Assembly: GCA_037367355.1 (NCBI GenBank)
Contig: CM074702.1
Span: forward strand, 2,728,001 to 2,792,000
Source: Neoscytalidium dimidiatum
Lineage: Eukaryota > Ascomycota > Dothideomycetes > Botryosphaeriales > Botryosphaeriaceae
Length of the DNA: 64,000 nucleotides
Direction of reading: 5' to 3'
Position numbers and translations under genes: made by a program. Of this stretch, positions 20,305 to 32,007 are shown piece after piece. The notes under the pieces are model-generated. The model was not told where the DNA came from. It did no database searches and worked only from the letters and a program-made list of their open reading frames with translations. Within the stretch, counting starts at the first letter, position 1, and the number at the start of each line of letters is the position of its first letter.

Positions 20305-22878
20305 GTACTGAGCCAAGTAGGAGACCGTGGATTGCGCTGCCACAGGCATGAGGGGACACTGTAATGTGATAAAAGTAGTAAAGCAGGGGTAGGGATTGGC
20401 TTGCTGTGCTCGGGGAGCTATTTCGGGCAGTTTTGTTTTTCTCTATGAATCGCTAGTATCTTCAGGCAGGCAAATTTTGAATTTGTGGCAGAGCGAATGT
20501 TGAACATGAAGGCCAATATAACTAATGAGTAACCGTAAGAAATGTCCAATGGCAAAGTAGTATTCTTGAAAAGCATGATCTTACTTCTGACAGTACCACT
20601 ACCCTCACAGGGTCATTATAGACCTCATCGGTGGTACACTTATAAAAGGGCAGGGTAATTGTAATTACTAACGCAGCCATAGCAGGTAAGGCACTGCCAG
20701 AGTTCTTGGCGCTGGCTGACTATGACTAGCACCCGATATCTTCCATGCCATCGCTATAACGAGGCGCAAGCAACTAGCAACTTGGCGGTGGCAGTGGCAA
20801 CAACGGCTGCTTTCAATTGGCTTCTACTAAGTGAAAGGGCTATGAATTGACGTGGACGAGGCGGAGCTAACCGGGGTGATCCCTGTAAATCTCAATCGTT
20901 GGGTTTGACTGAGAGTCAACCTCTGAACGACGTGCAATCGAGAGTATGCTTTCACTCTGCAGCTGCAAGATTTCAGAAAAGAGAGAACTAGTCGTATGGC
21001 CAAACTGAGTCTTTCTTTTCGAATTGAATTGGTGCTCTCTGAACCACATTATCTGCGTGTTGCACAGAGCATCTGTCTCAGTCACTTTGCAAAATGATGT
21101 TCACTTGCTGCGACTCGTAAGCCTATTTGTTTGAAAGACCGCCTGTCAGCGCATTCTACTTCATTATTTCTTCCGAAAATTCTACCACGGTTAATTGCCA
21201 ACGTATCAAAGATCGGGAACTTCGAGATCCATGGGGTCAACTGTCTGCCCAGACATTGGCAGCCATGCAGATTGTGGCGCTTTCACCACCCTGCCAGCCA
21301 TACCCTGCGCCGCCAGACCAATAGCGCCACAAGGCCAAGTAGGCGCAGCCCTCTTCCGCATGTCAGATACTGCGCAACAACCAAATTTGGCAGCGCCATC
21401 TTCGACGATCGCCCTTGGCACGCGCACACTACACCGCTCAAGTCCGTCGAAATCTCCTGAATAAGATAGCAGATAGGCGGAGAGTGGATTATTGATTGGA
21501 TGAGCCCGAATCTTGTCCAAGATGGCGCTGTTAATAACACCGCCCCCACCTCCTCTGTCATCGATGCCTTATCGATCCACGCAGGGCCGACAGTTGGTCC
21601 TCTTCCGTCGATTAGAGCACAGAGGATGAGCAATTCCAAGGTACCCTGCTGTTCATCGGCCAGGATGTCTTAAGAGTTAAAGTGCAAAGCACAGCCGACT
21701 AATGGACATGTAAAGTACATGCCCAAAATCTGGGCAGCACCGCCTACTCAGTTTTTATTCTTTCTTTAGAAACAGACGAGACTCTTCTTTTAAGAAAGAT
21801 TCAGTGGCGGAGGTTACGCGTCCGTACCATCCGAACCTCACTTGTCTTGCGTAATATTTTTCCTGTCACCAGAGTCAGGGTGGAATTGTGCTTGCATTCA
21901 ACCACTCACGGCTTTTTTTGTTGTCTTAGCTGAAGACCACCTCTCACCATCATGACGTTCCAGACGCGTCACCTGCTAGTACGAGGGGCTTCTCAATCTG
22001 TCCCGCAAGAAGCATTCTCAGCAAAGAGTGAGGTCACCGAAGAGAGATACCATGTCTTCACGTATCGGGAAAAGTTTCTGTTGGTTTCCGGCTTGCTGAC
22101 CTTTTGAAAGCATCGTTATGCTTGTATCATCCGCTGCAACCTTCTCTCCGCTCGCGAGGAACATATACTTTCCCGCATTAGAGCTCATCTCAAGGGAAAT
22201 GGGCGCCTCTTGAGAGGAAACGGCCCTCACGATAACGGTATACATATAAGTGAACAGAAATGGGAATGAGACACAACTCGGCAGCGAATGCTGTCAGGGC
22301 ACACTGCATTCCTTGGAGTTACACAGGCGCGAGGACGAGATGCATGCAGGCGGGTCAGTGCCCCGATACGGAGGGGTCTCCCTATTTATCACTTTCCCGG
22401 AACTCATCACCGGCCGCCCCAGCAGTATTGCAACAGCAAGCACGAAGGCGCGGAACCAGTTCGGATTATATCGCGGACCGATGGCATCGTACCCTCTCAG
22501 TGTGAACGTCTGGGCAAGTAGCAACATTGTCCCATATACTTGAGTTGGACGTGGCTCGCCGTTGTCAAATCGAGGAAAGCGCCTAAATCGTCGCCTGCCA
22601 CGAAACCTAAGTAGCGGCTCTACTGTGGCACGGCAGGTGGCAGAACAAATTATCATACGAATTGTCAAGGAGCTTGCGCGGGCAGCTGAAGCAGTCATCT
22701 GGGCGTGGACATCACCATGCTTACACGATACTGAACTGCTGGCAACGACCTTCAATCGAACGATGTTCCTTACGCGTGACCCGGTCCTGCGAAGCGAAGG
22801 AGTATTCCTTTTGCAATCCGCTTTGACTTTTTCTCTGCCTCACGAAGCCCGGAGGAGCTAACATCGCCCTTCGCGCAG
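20305..22878. other. Long intergenic stretch, no supported gene
   Basis: About 2.6 kb. Overlapping short frames near 21130-21640 and 22250-22860 on both strands carry no motif I can name. The first exon of the MFS gene that resumes at 22879 should lie near the right end, but I cannot find it. The last 20 bases read as an intron end (GCTAAC..GCGCAG). Confidence 0.4.
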
Positions 22879-24694
22879 GATCGCGCAGGGCCTCGCCCCC
22901 TCCGTCTGGGGCCCCATCGCCGACTGCATCGGCCGACGCCAGGTCCTCGTCCGGACCCTGACGGTACGTCCGCTCCCTTCCGCCTTCCCCTCACGACCTC
23001 CCCCTGCCCCAACCAGCTTCCTGCAAGCCAGCACCAAGCTCCAGGCTGACGCTGCAACCACCGCGCCACAGCTCTTCCTCATCTCCAACATCGGCCTTGC
23101 TCTCTCCCCCTCCATCCCCCTCCTCACCGCCCTCCGCTTCTTCCAAGCCGCCGCCTGCTCCAGCACCATCTCCGTCGGCGCCGGCGTGATCGCGGACATC
23201 GCGCCAGCCTCCGAGCGCGGAGGCTTCACGGGCACCTTCGCCGGCGCCCGCCAAGGGTCCGTCGCGATCGGGCCGGCCATCGGCGGCATCGTCGCCGGGC
23301 TGGTTGGGTTCCGGGCGGTGTTCTGGTTCCTCGTGACAGCGGCAGGCGTGGTGGTGGCAACGGTGGTGGTGTGCCTACCGGAGACGCTGCGGTGTGTTGC
23401 GGGCGATGGGAGCGCGGCGTTGAGGGGACTGCGGTACGTGCCGCTGCGGCGGGGAGCCGCGTCATGGAGGATGGCAGAGAGGCAAGATAGGAGGAAGAGA
23501 AGCAGAACGAACAGCTTCCAGGGGCGGGGCGGGACCTGGAGGGGCAGGGACGTCGTGGACAGCGCGGCGTCGAGCAGGCGGAACTCGGGAAACTTCTTGG
23601 TGCGGCACAACGAGGCGGGGGATGTGGAGATGATGCCGCCGCCGTCGTATGCGCCGTCATCCTACGCTCCCTCGTCATGTGCTGGTAGCAGTAGGCGTGG
23701 GTCCGATGATAGCAACGGCTCATCGGAGCGGACGCTGCAGGTCAAGGTGCAGCTGGTGTCTCCGCCGAAGCAGCAACAGCAGAAACAACAGCCGGAGGGC
23801 CCGAGGAAAATCACATGGAGGATTTTCTTCGCGCCGGCACGCTTCCTGCTGGAGAAGGATGTCGGGTGCACGCTGTTCTTCGGCGCGGTCGTGTACATCG
23901 TCTTCTCCATGGTGACGTCGAGCACGACCTTCCTGCTGGCCGACCACTACGGGCTGAACACGCTTCAGTAAGCACCTCCTACACACACACACCCCCTCCA
24001 CTCACCGCTTACCAACACAACCCTAGAATCGGCCTCTGCTTCCTCCCCAACAGCGTCGGCTGCGCCCTCGGCTCCTGCATCTCCGGCCTCGCCCTCGACC
24101 GGGACTTCCGCCACGCCAGCCTCACCTACCTCAGCGCGCGCAGCCCGACCGACGGCCCGCCCGCCCGCCCGCCCCCTCCGCCCTCAGGCAAAAGGCCGCG
24201 CTCCCCCCGGACTTCCCCTCTCGAGCGCGCCCGCCTCGCGCAGCTGCCCCTCGCCGTCTCCGCCTTCGTCTTCAGCACCGTCCTCTACGGCTTCTCCTTC
24301 GCCCACCCCTCCCCCCTTCCCGCTCCTCGCGCAGCTCGCCGTCGGCCTCTCCGCCACCGCCGTGCTGCACGTGGACAAGACGCTCGCCGTCGACCTGTAC
24401 CCGGGCAGGGGCGCGGCCGCGACGGCGGTCAACAACCTGGCGCGGTGCCTGCTGGGAGGCGGCGGGCGTGTCGTGGCGGTGACGGAGCTGGCGCTGGCGC
24501 CGGCGCTGGCGGCGCTGGTGGTGGCGTGCGCGCCGGCGGCGGGGGCGGAGTGGGCATGGGGGATGGGATGGAGAGCGGAGAGGGCGGCTAGGAGGGAGGA
24601 GGACGAGGTGAGGAGGGGGTCGAGGAGGGCGGGGTGGATTGGGGTGGGTGGGAGCGCGTCTCCTGCCTGCTGGGTTGGAGGTGAGCGGGCGTAA
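22879..24694 (+). pseudogene. QDR-type MFS transporter gene, 5'-truncated and frameshifted
   Basis: Exons at 22879-22963, 23072-23967 and from 24027 encode most of a DHA1 drug/proton antiporter. Visible features are the WGPIADCIGRRQV loop 2-3 motif, then GFTGTFAGARQGSVAIGPAIGG, a long basic/Gln-rich central loop, and LNTLQIGLCFLPNSVGCALG near TM8. Introns 22964-23071 and 23968-24026 have GT..AG and CTGAC/CTTAC branch sites. Two defects are seen. No exon with TM1 and the first loop is found upstream. In a C-run at about 24306-24316 the frame shifts by one, after which NNLARCLLGGGGRVVAV (last TM region) continues to 24694. The frameshift could be a sequence error, the missing start less likely. 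Confidence 0.7.
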
Positions 24695-25097
24695 GATGCT
24701 GTTACGGGTTTTGCGGTTCCTTTTTTTCTTCTTGGTTTCTGCCTTCCTTTTCATTTTTTTTTTTTGCTCTCTGAATGACGAAACGGCTGTGAGACGATCA
24801 TGAACGAGTAGTAAGGAGTTAAGGAAGAATTCAAAGCGATAGATATTGTCCCATTATTAAACCGATTACGACGACTAGCTCTTCAGTGAATGAAACCCGA
24901 AAAAAGCCCACCAAGCCTCATCATGCCTTCTCCTCTGTGCCAAACATTCGAGGGTATACGTAGAAAGTCGGGAAAAAGACCATGGTCATATGGTACACTG
25001 GAGACCAAAAGGGGACGTGAGCCTACAAACATCTACGGCGACACCTGTTCCCAATAACATGCTAACATGATCATCGGACGCGACCAGTCGCGCCTCC
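24695..25097. other. Intergenic between convergent genes
   Basis: Presumed 3' flanks of the MFS copy and of the hydrolase gene. T-rich near 24720-24765. No gene seen. Confidence 0.5.
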
Positions 25098-28000
25098 TCA
25101 AAATTCGGTAGCCGTAACAAATCTTTCCGGAGACGGCCTCTGCGCGTCGTTCTGGGCTGCGCCTTCTGCTGCCAGCTTCCCCGAGTCTTCCGTCTTCTTT
25201 TCCTCGGATTCATCGGCCTTAGGGGTCGGTTCCTTAGGCGTCTCACCCTCAGGACCGTTATTCTCAGGCCTATTGTCGTCGGGCTGCTTATCTTCAGCAT
25301 CTCCGTCCGTAACGATCTCCGCCTTCTTGTCCTCATGCTCATTTCTCTCATCATCACGCGCCTTCTCCGGCTCCTCGGCAATGCTACCGTCCTTCACGCT
25401 TTCCATCAAGCTCTCTTGAAAACTCATAAGCGTCACCGTGCTGGGGTTCGGCTTGTGGTTGCCAATATTCAGCTTGAACGGATAGGCGATACCGTCTCTC
25501 GTGGGTCGGGTGGTGGTGTTGTTGGACGGAGGGATGATGGTCGGCGGGGCACCTTCGGCGGCATGTTCGGAGATCACCACAGCAGGTTGTCCAACTCCAG
25601 GGCTAGGGAGTGGCGAGGTGACTGGGGAGGTTGCCGCGGTGTTGATGCTGGAGACGTCTTCTGGAGCGCGAGTGGAGATGGTGGCGGTGACGGAAGCGGC
25701 GCTTGTCCCGGCTTTGGCTGATGCGAAAGGAACGGCCAGGCCCCCGTCGGGCCCGACAGCGGAGGCGACAGCGTGTCTGGTGAGAGTGGGGGAAGGGGGG
25801 ACAGAGGAACCGGCCTGTCCTTCGTCGGTGACCGTGCGGCGTCGAGAACGAGGGCGACTGGCGGTGCTCGGACGTTTGCTTTTCTTCTTGCTGCTGGCGC
25901 TCAGCGAACGAGCTCGTCGTGACTTGTGTTGTTCGCTCTCTGCCGAACCTTTTCCACTGTCCTCGACTTCCTCCTGCACCGTGTCTGCCTGCGTCTCTCG
26001 TCTGATCGTTGCTTGGTCGTGCTTGCTACCCCAGCCGCTCCACATGGCGAGACCCCAGCTCTTGGCTATCTTCGTCTTCGGCATATCCTTGTCTTTCAAC
26101 CTCCGTCCTGCTAGGGCTGTGGGAGGTGGGGTTTCACCCTCGAATTCCTCGTATCCCTGCGCGAATTCTTCAATCCGCTTCTTCTGCACCGCGCGCTTCT
26201 CCTTCTCGAACTTCTTGGCCCACTTGCCCTGAATCGCCATCCACTTCCTCACCGGGCCTTCTTTGATCACGCCTATCTCAGTTGGAGGGAGCGTCAGGGC
26301 CTCGAGCTCTGGCGGAGGCTCCAGCGGCCTGATGGCGCCGTGACGGTCGATTCGCTGGCGGATCATGTGGTTCTTGAAAGGGGGGATACCGTCTCCCGCG
26401 CGTCCTACCGACTCCTTCTTATCCTTTTCACCCGTCGGCACGGCTGTCCCGGGGGCGCCTTCCTGCGCTTGTTCCTTGGCCTGTTGCAGGGTGTCCTCGG
26501 AGCTGTTGACGGCAGACGTGTCATTACCTGACTCGGAAGAGCTGCTAATGTGAGAAACGGCATCGTCGTCGAGAATGTCGATCGGTTTATTTTGCGCTCG
26601 GGCGAGAGCCCAGGCACTAAATTGCGCGACGGCACGGTACATGAGTTTCGCGGGCCGCGTGAAACTCAAAGTGTGGGCGACGTGACAGAGATCATCCCAC
26701 ACCTCGAGTTTCACATCGGTCGGGGGATACCTCTGAGCTTGTTCGCGAACCTTCTCTTGCTGTTCCGGGGTCATCTTGGACAGATCTGGGAGATAATCCA
26801 TCGGCGAGGCAGCCTTGTGTGCGAGGTAGATTTGCTCGTCACAGAGCAGCTCCCCTCCACCCACCTGGATAAGTAGAGGGGGCAGGCCACCCAGGGTGGG
26901 TTGCAGGACAGGGGATACGAGCGGATGGGTGAGAAGCTCATTGGCTGCATACAGCTGGATCTGGTCCTTGATGGTGATTAGCTTTCCATCGATGGTAATA
27001 GAAAGCTCTGGTGGAGGAAGAGGAATAGACTTCGGGTTAGATTTCGCTGTTGATGGCCTGGCAGCACCTTCGCCCTCGGGAGGATTTTCGATAGAGTAGC
27101 CACGGGCGCGCTCCTTCTTCTTTTCCTTGGGCTGGTCCTTGGAGGAGCCAACAAGATCTTTGAGTTTGCCGGATTTGGCCTGCAACTCCTTGGAGGCCTC
27201 TTTGATGACCTTCATGTCATCGTCGTTCGGAGGGGGCCAAGACAGCGATGGCTTGTGCACGAAGCCATGTGCGGGAATATAGTCCATTTTGCCGTCTCCA
27301 GAGAGGCTGGGGAAAGAGTGGGTCAGGTCCACCCAGGGCGATAACAGGACGCCGCCTGCAGGAAGAGGGATCCCTTGGTCGCGCAGTGTGCACAACATGG
27401 ACAGTGTCATGCCACCTCCAGCAGAATCTCCAGCAACAATGATAGTCGAAGGGTCGTGCTTCTCCAAGAGGTGCAGGTACGCCGCAATGGCGTCCTGCAA
27501 GCCACAGGGGAAGGGGAATTGCGGAGCGAGGCGATATCGCGGGGCGAAAACGCGCGCCTTGAGCTTGCGCGCATGGCGCTGCATCTGGTAGCGATGCTCG
27601 TCGACGCTTCCGAAGTAGTAGGCGCCGCCGTGGATGTAGAGGATGATGCGCGAGCCCAGCTCGTCCTTGTTCTCCTTGCGCTCGTGGTAGTCCTTCCGCA
27701 TTTCGATCCACTCAGCCTTCAGCTCCGCATTGTCGCGTCGCCATTGCCACCAAGTCTTGCCGCCCACCAACTCGATGCCCTCGGGACCCAATTGTGCCTG
27801 GAGAAGCTCGGCAGCTCTTGCGAGCTTATCGGACGAAATGGTCACATCGTCGGTCTTGACCCAGGCCGGGACGGGAACCCATTGCTGCGTAAACGCCTGG
27901 ACCTCCTCGACAGTGTGCTCAGCGGCGTAGTGGAGGAACTCGCGGACGAGTTGCAAGCCTTCGTGGTAGCCGAGGTGGGCGGTCGGCTTGCCGTGCAGCG

Positions 28001-28140
28001 GCTTACGGTTGAGGTACTGGTACGGGCGGGTTAGAAGCGGGAACTGCGGGATTGAAGGCCGGGCGGCGTACGTGGGAAAAATAGGTCTGGATGACAGTCG
28101 GGGTCACAGCAGCACCCACGGTGATGGTGTTCAGGACCAT
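25098..28140 (-). CDS. Alpha/beta hydrolase (lipase/esterase of the HSL/Abhydrolase_3 type) with long disordered C-terminus
   Basis: Two exons: 28072-28140 and 25098-28016, with a 55-bp GT..AG intron between them, giving about 995 residues. Splicing joins TYFSH to YLNRKPLHGKPTAH in frame. The hydrolase domain spans about 60-500. It has an oxyanion-hole HGGAYYFG at 152, nucleophile GDSAGG (Ser221), probable acid in LLCDEQ (Asp416) and WDDLCHVAH (His468). A roughly 70-residue charged insert sits between strands. Residues about 500-995 are low-complexity, rich in Lys, Glu, Ser, Thr and Pro, with a basic patch (SSKKKSKRPSTASRPRSRRR). The enzyme likely cleaves a carboxyl ester or lipid; the substrate is unknown. 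It diverges from TSR2. Confidence 0.9.
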
Positions 28141-28591
28141 GGCGCTCGCGATTGATCAACAGACTGCCGCTTCGGGCAGGATTGGGCGCAAGGTCTCGGC
28201 GAGGTCAGACACGGCGCATGCTGGGGGCAGCGGAAGCAGAAGAAAACGGCGATGAATTGGTCGAGAGGACGCGGTGGAAGAGACGGGCACGCAGGCAGGG
28301 GCGCGGGGGGAGAGAGGGTGAGGAAAGGGGGGCTGGTCGGCTGGAGTTGGGCTTGTATTTGGATGAGCGGCGGCGCGCAATCGAGGGTCCATGTGCAGCT
28401 TGAGCCGCGCGGGAGACAGGGGTACGTCATGATGGCCGCGGCCGCTAACCCCAGCAGGCCCATCATTTTTGCACGTCGTGTGCTGCCCTGCTACTCTCTC
28501 TCTCTCTTCTGCGGTGTGCGCCCGCTCCACCACCTCGCCTCCCCGCCGCCAACGCGCCCTCCCCTCACCTCGACACTGGCCGCCCGCACCA
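28141..28591. promoter_or_regulatory. Divergent promoter region of the hydrolase and TSR2 genes
   Basis: 451-bp gap between two divergent starts, with a CT-rich tract at about 28490-28510 upstream of TSR2. No defined site can be named. Confidence 0.5.
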
Positions 28592-29229
28592 ATGTCCAAC
28601 GAAAACCCCACGCGTGAGTCGCCCCGATCGCCCGTGGCCGCGCCGCCCGTCTGACGCCCGTTGCAGCCGAGTTCAAGTCCGAGCGCTTCGGCCATGGCAT
28701 CTGGTTTGCCCTGCAGGCCTGGCCCGCCCTCACCGTCGCCATCCAGAGCCAGTTCGGCGGCCCCGACAGCGCTGACAAGCGCGACTGGCTCGCCGGAGCA
28801 ATCTCCGACATCTTCGAGAACGACCCAGAGACCGACCAGCTCGACATCGAGGCGGTGCTGCTGCAGGTCATGGAGGACGAGTTCGAGGTGCGCCTCGAGG
28901 ACGAAAGCGAGGTGCTCGTCGCCGCCACAATCGTGAAGATGAAGAACGAGATCAGCCAGGGCATCTTCGACACGGTCGATGCCATGGAACGCCGGTGGCG
29001 TCAGCGCCGCGGCAAGGGCCCCAACCTGGGCAACGTGCAGGTTGTGCAGGACGGGACTCAGGACGCCAGCGACAGCGATGACTACGAAGACGCCGACGCC
29101 GACGACGGCGACGGCGATACGGACATGGGAGAGGCGCCGCAGCTGGTGCCCGCACAGTCCAAGGAGAAGGCGGAGCCCGAGGTGGACGAAGACGGCTTCA
29201 CCAAGGTTGTGGGCAAGAAGCGGCGCTGA
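28592..29229 (+). CDS. TSR2: Pre-rRNA-processing protein TSR2
   Basis: Exon 1 is 28592-28613. A 53-bp intron (28614-28666; GTGAGT, CTGAC, TTGCAG) follows, then exon 2 at 28667-29229, giving 194 residues. The family signature is clear: FGHGIWFALQAWPALTVAI and FGG near the N-terminus, then DQLDIEAVLLQVMEDEFEV. A strongly acidic stretch (DSDDYEDADADDGDGDTDM) and the end VDEDGFTKVVGKKRR follow. In yeast, Tsr2 is an escort for ribosomal protein eS26 and is needed for 18S rRNA maturation; the same job is expected here. The start is fixed by the splice frame, and length is in the family range. Confidence 0.92.
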
Positions 29230-29767
29230 AGGAGGCGCGTGCAGGGAAGATGTTGCATGGCACGGCGTTTGGCGGAGTACATAGGAAAAGCAGCTCTGGA
29301 CTGGGCATATAGACGGCGTAATTGATAGAGCGCAGCGTTGCGCACACTTTGCACGGCGGTAGAAGCACTTCTTGGCGCTGAAATTGCACGGCAGCAGTTG
29401 CTGTTTGCGGCGTCGCGGCGGCGGGAAGAGCCGCAGGCCAGGCCAGGCCAGGCCAGGCCGGGCGAGCGAGGCCGAAGCATGCAGCAGCCGGCGCATGATG
29501 GAGCAGGCTCTGGCCCTCAAGCTGGGCACCTTGCACCTCGCACCTTGCACCTTGCGCCTGGCTCACGCACCGCAGCTCCACCTCAGGAGCACCAACCAAC
29601 CAACCAACTCTCGCCCTGCTCCATAACGCGTCAACCACCACTCGTCACCGCGACGCCGCCGCATCACCGCTGTACCACCCGCCCCATAGCAACTCCTCAA
29701 TCAGTCCGCTCCCCCGCATCTACCCTCGCCTGATACATAGCTGCGCCTTGCCCCGTCCCAGCCCGGC
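29230..29767. other. Intergenic, TSR2 3' flank and Dos2-like promoter
   Basis: Contains small tandem repeats: (GGCCA)n at about 29437-29460, repeated CACCTTG units at about 29527-29560 and (CCAA)n near 29595. No gene supported. Confidence 0.5.
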
Positions 29768-31245
29768 ATGGACGTCGCGTACGACCACATCCAGGAGGAG
29801 ACTTTCCCGGACGACGACCGCCGCGACAAGAACGCCCAGGCCAGCAGCGACGCTCCCAAGGAGCCCGCCAAAGACTTCAACACCGAGGTCCAGGAGGCCT
29901 ACAAGGCCATCAGCAACAGCCCCTGGGCCGCCCGCATCGGCGGCCTGTGGGGCACCGTCAAGAAGCAGGCACGCTCCCCAACACGCCCACAGCTGCTCGC
30001 CAAAAGAGACCCAAACTGACCGCGCCGCTTTGCAGGGTGAAAGCTACTACGAGACCGCTCGCCAGCAGTCCGCGCCCGCCTTGGAGCAGGCCGGCAAGGG
30101 TCTGACCGACCTGCGCACCACCGTGCTCTCGCACACGCGCAACATCTCCAGCTCGCTGCCCCAGATCCCCGCCGACGGCGAATCTTCCTCCGCCGCCAAC
30201 ACCGAGAGGACCACCATCACCGACAAGGACGGCAACGCCATCGAGGTCAATGCCCCGGTCAAGCCCGCCTCCCCCGCGGCCGACGCAAACGTCGAGCGCG
30301 CCGAGTCGCTCCCGGCCGACATCGTCAAGGAAGCGGAGGGCATGCTGTCGCGGCTGCGCGGCCTGGGCGCCGAGCGGCTGAAGGACATCCAGAAGGCCGA
30401 GGACGCCGCCGACGAGGCCCTGCTGCGCTTCGGCACCAACATCCGCAACTTCTTACGCGAGGCGGTGACGATCACGGGTCCTGACGACGCCGATGCGCCC
30501 GCCGGCTCGTCGTCCTCCAAGGTGCTCTTCGAGAGCAAGGACGCCGAAGGGAAGCGCGTCATCCACACGACCCGCTTCGACGCCCAGCTGCACGTCATCC
30601 ACTCGACCGCCGACAGCTTCACCAAGGACCCGGAGAGCCCGGAGTGGGAGGGCTGGGCGAAGTCGTTCGACATCGACGAGAAGACGGAGGCGATCGCGAA
30701 GGATCTGGAGAAGTACCCGGAGCTGCGGCGGTCGATGGAGGCGCTCGTGCCGGAGAAGGTCGAGTACAAGCCGTTCTGGACCCGGTACTATTTCCTGCGG
30801 CACGTCATCGAGAGCGAGGAGCAGCGCAGGAGGGAGATGCTGAAGGGTGAGTCGCCATCGGAATGCCCGCGCGTCTTCTCGACCGTTTCTAACGCAGACG
30901 CCAGCATCCACCACCGGCGCCGATGAGGAAGTCGGCTGGGACGACGACTCGTCCGACGACGGAGACGCCGACCGCGCCTCCTCCAAGACCTCGACCCCCA
31001 ACCCGCTCGCCGCCTCGCAGGGCACGCTCAAGCCGACCGACCCGGCCGCCAAGGCCATCTCGCCCGAGAAGGACGCCGCCCCGCAGACGAAGCTGCGCCC
31101 CAGCGACGAGCGCTCCCAGGCCGACAGCGACGCCAGCTACGACCTCGTCAGCGGCGCCACCAGCAAGACGCCCGGCAGCCCCAAGGAGGACAAGAAGGCG
31201 GCCAATCCCGCCGCCGCCGACGACTCCGACGAGGACTGGGAGTGA
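29768..31245 (+). CDS. BSD-domain protein, Dos2-like
   Basis: Three exons: 29768-29968, 30036-30846 and 30905-31245, giving 450 residues. Intron 1 (67 bp) begins GC rather than GT (CAG/GCACGC) and ends TTTGCAG with a CTGAC branch site; no GT donor restores the frame around WGTVKKQ/GESYYE. Intron 2 (58 bp) uses the second of two close AGs, because only that one keeps the frame. The central BSD domain lies at about 270-335 ([16 protein letters not shown] then [15 protein letters not shown]). The end is acidic and Trp-containing ([17 protein letters not shown]), as in yeast Dos2, which is linked to ubiquitin-dependent processes. The precise role here is unknown. Confidence 0.85.
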
Positions 31246-32007
31246 CTGGACGAAATCTTGGCGTATCGTTTGCATGGCGCGATTGGTTGCTGACTATCCG
31301 TCCTATTTTTTTTTTTTTTTCCTCTCTTGATTTCTGCGCGCGCGCGTGGATTTTACGTCCTCTTCTCTTGCTGGTTCCTCTTGAAATACAGTGGTCTATG
31401 TTTGACTGGCTGGCGCGCTGTATGATGGGAGAAGCTCTCCACGGCGGCGTTCTGCTGTATATTTTGGGAGGGCCGCTGGATTATGCCTTTTCTTTTCGAC
31501 CTCGCAGAGGACGCTGTCTGGCCGGGAAGGGGGATAAATTGAATGGATGATTCCCCATTTACTGAGACAAACCGTGAAGGAGAGCGGAAAGGGATGTCTG
31601 ACCGATGGTATATGAACGAGATGGTATGACGATGCCAGACGAACGAGGGAGGGGTCGAAGATTTGAGAACGGTATCGGTATCTATGCTGGGGGTGGCTTC
31701 GCCGAACGGGACACTGTAGCTTATCGACGCTCTGCCGCGTCACTCATCATGCAAATTACGTCTATGGGGTCATGGAGGATCGGATGGGTTGGTCGGCCGT
31801 TTTTGAGGGTATCTGTCTATCTACCTAGGCTGTAGGAATGACGCAATGACGCGTGCTCTGCCTGCCTCTTCGTGCGATATGTAAAGAAGACGATGGAAGG
31901 CGTCCAAATGAGGGAGAAAAAAAAGAGAATATAGAAAAAATAACCGCGGTCGAGACTGGCTGGTAGACCTCCTCTTCCCTTCACAATCCACCCGCGTGCG
32001 TCCATCC
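31246..32007. other. Intergenic between convergent genes
   Basis: 3' flanks of the Dos2-like and Yrb30-like genes. It has a T-run at about 31306-31322 and (CG)n at 31337-31346. Short frames here show no motif. Confidence 0.5.

Noticed and set aside
22294..22755. 153-codon minus-strand frame with a hydrophobic stretch
   Set aside because: The composition is mixed, and competing frames of similar length overlap on both strands. I cannot tie it to a family.
29437..29460. Short (GGCCA)n array considered as a CRISPR-like or regulatory repeat
   Set aside because: Simple 5-bp tandem repeat without spacers; ordinary microsatellite.
28156..29550. 464-codon minus-strand frame opposite TSR2
   Set aside because: Shadow of the acidic TSR2 coding region and GC-rich flanks; no domain.
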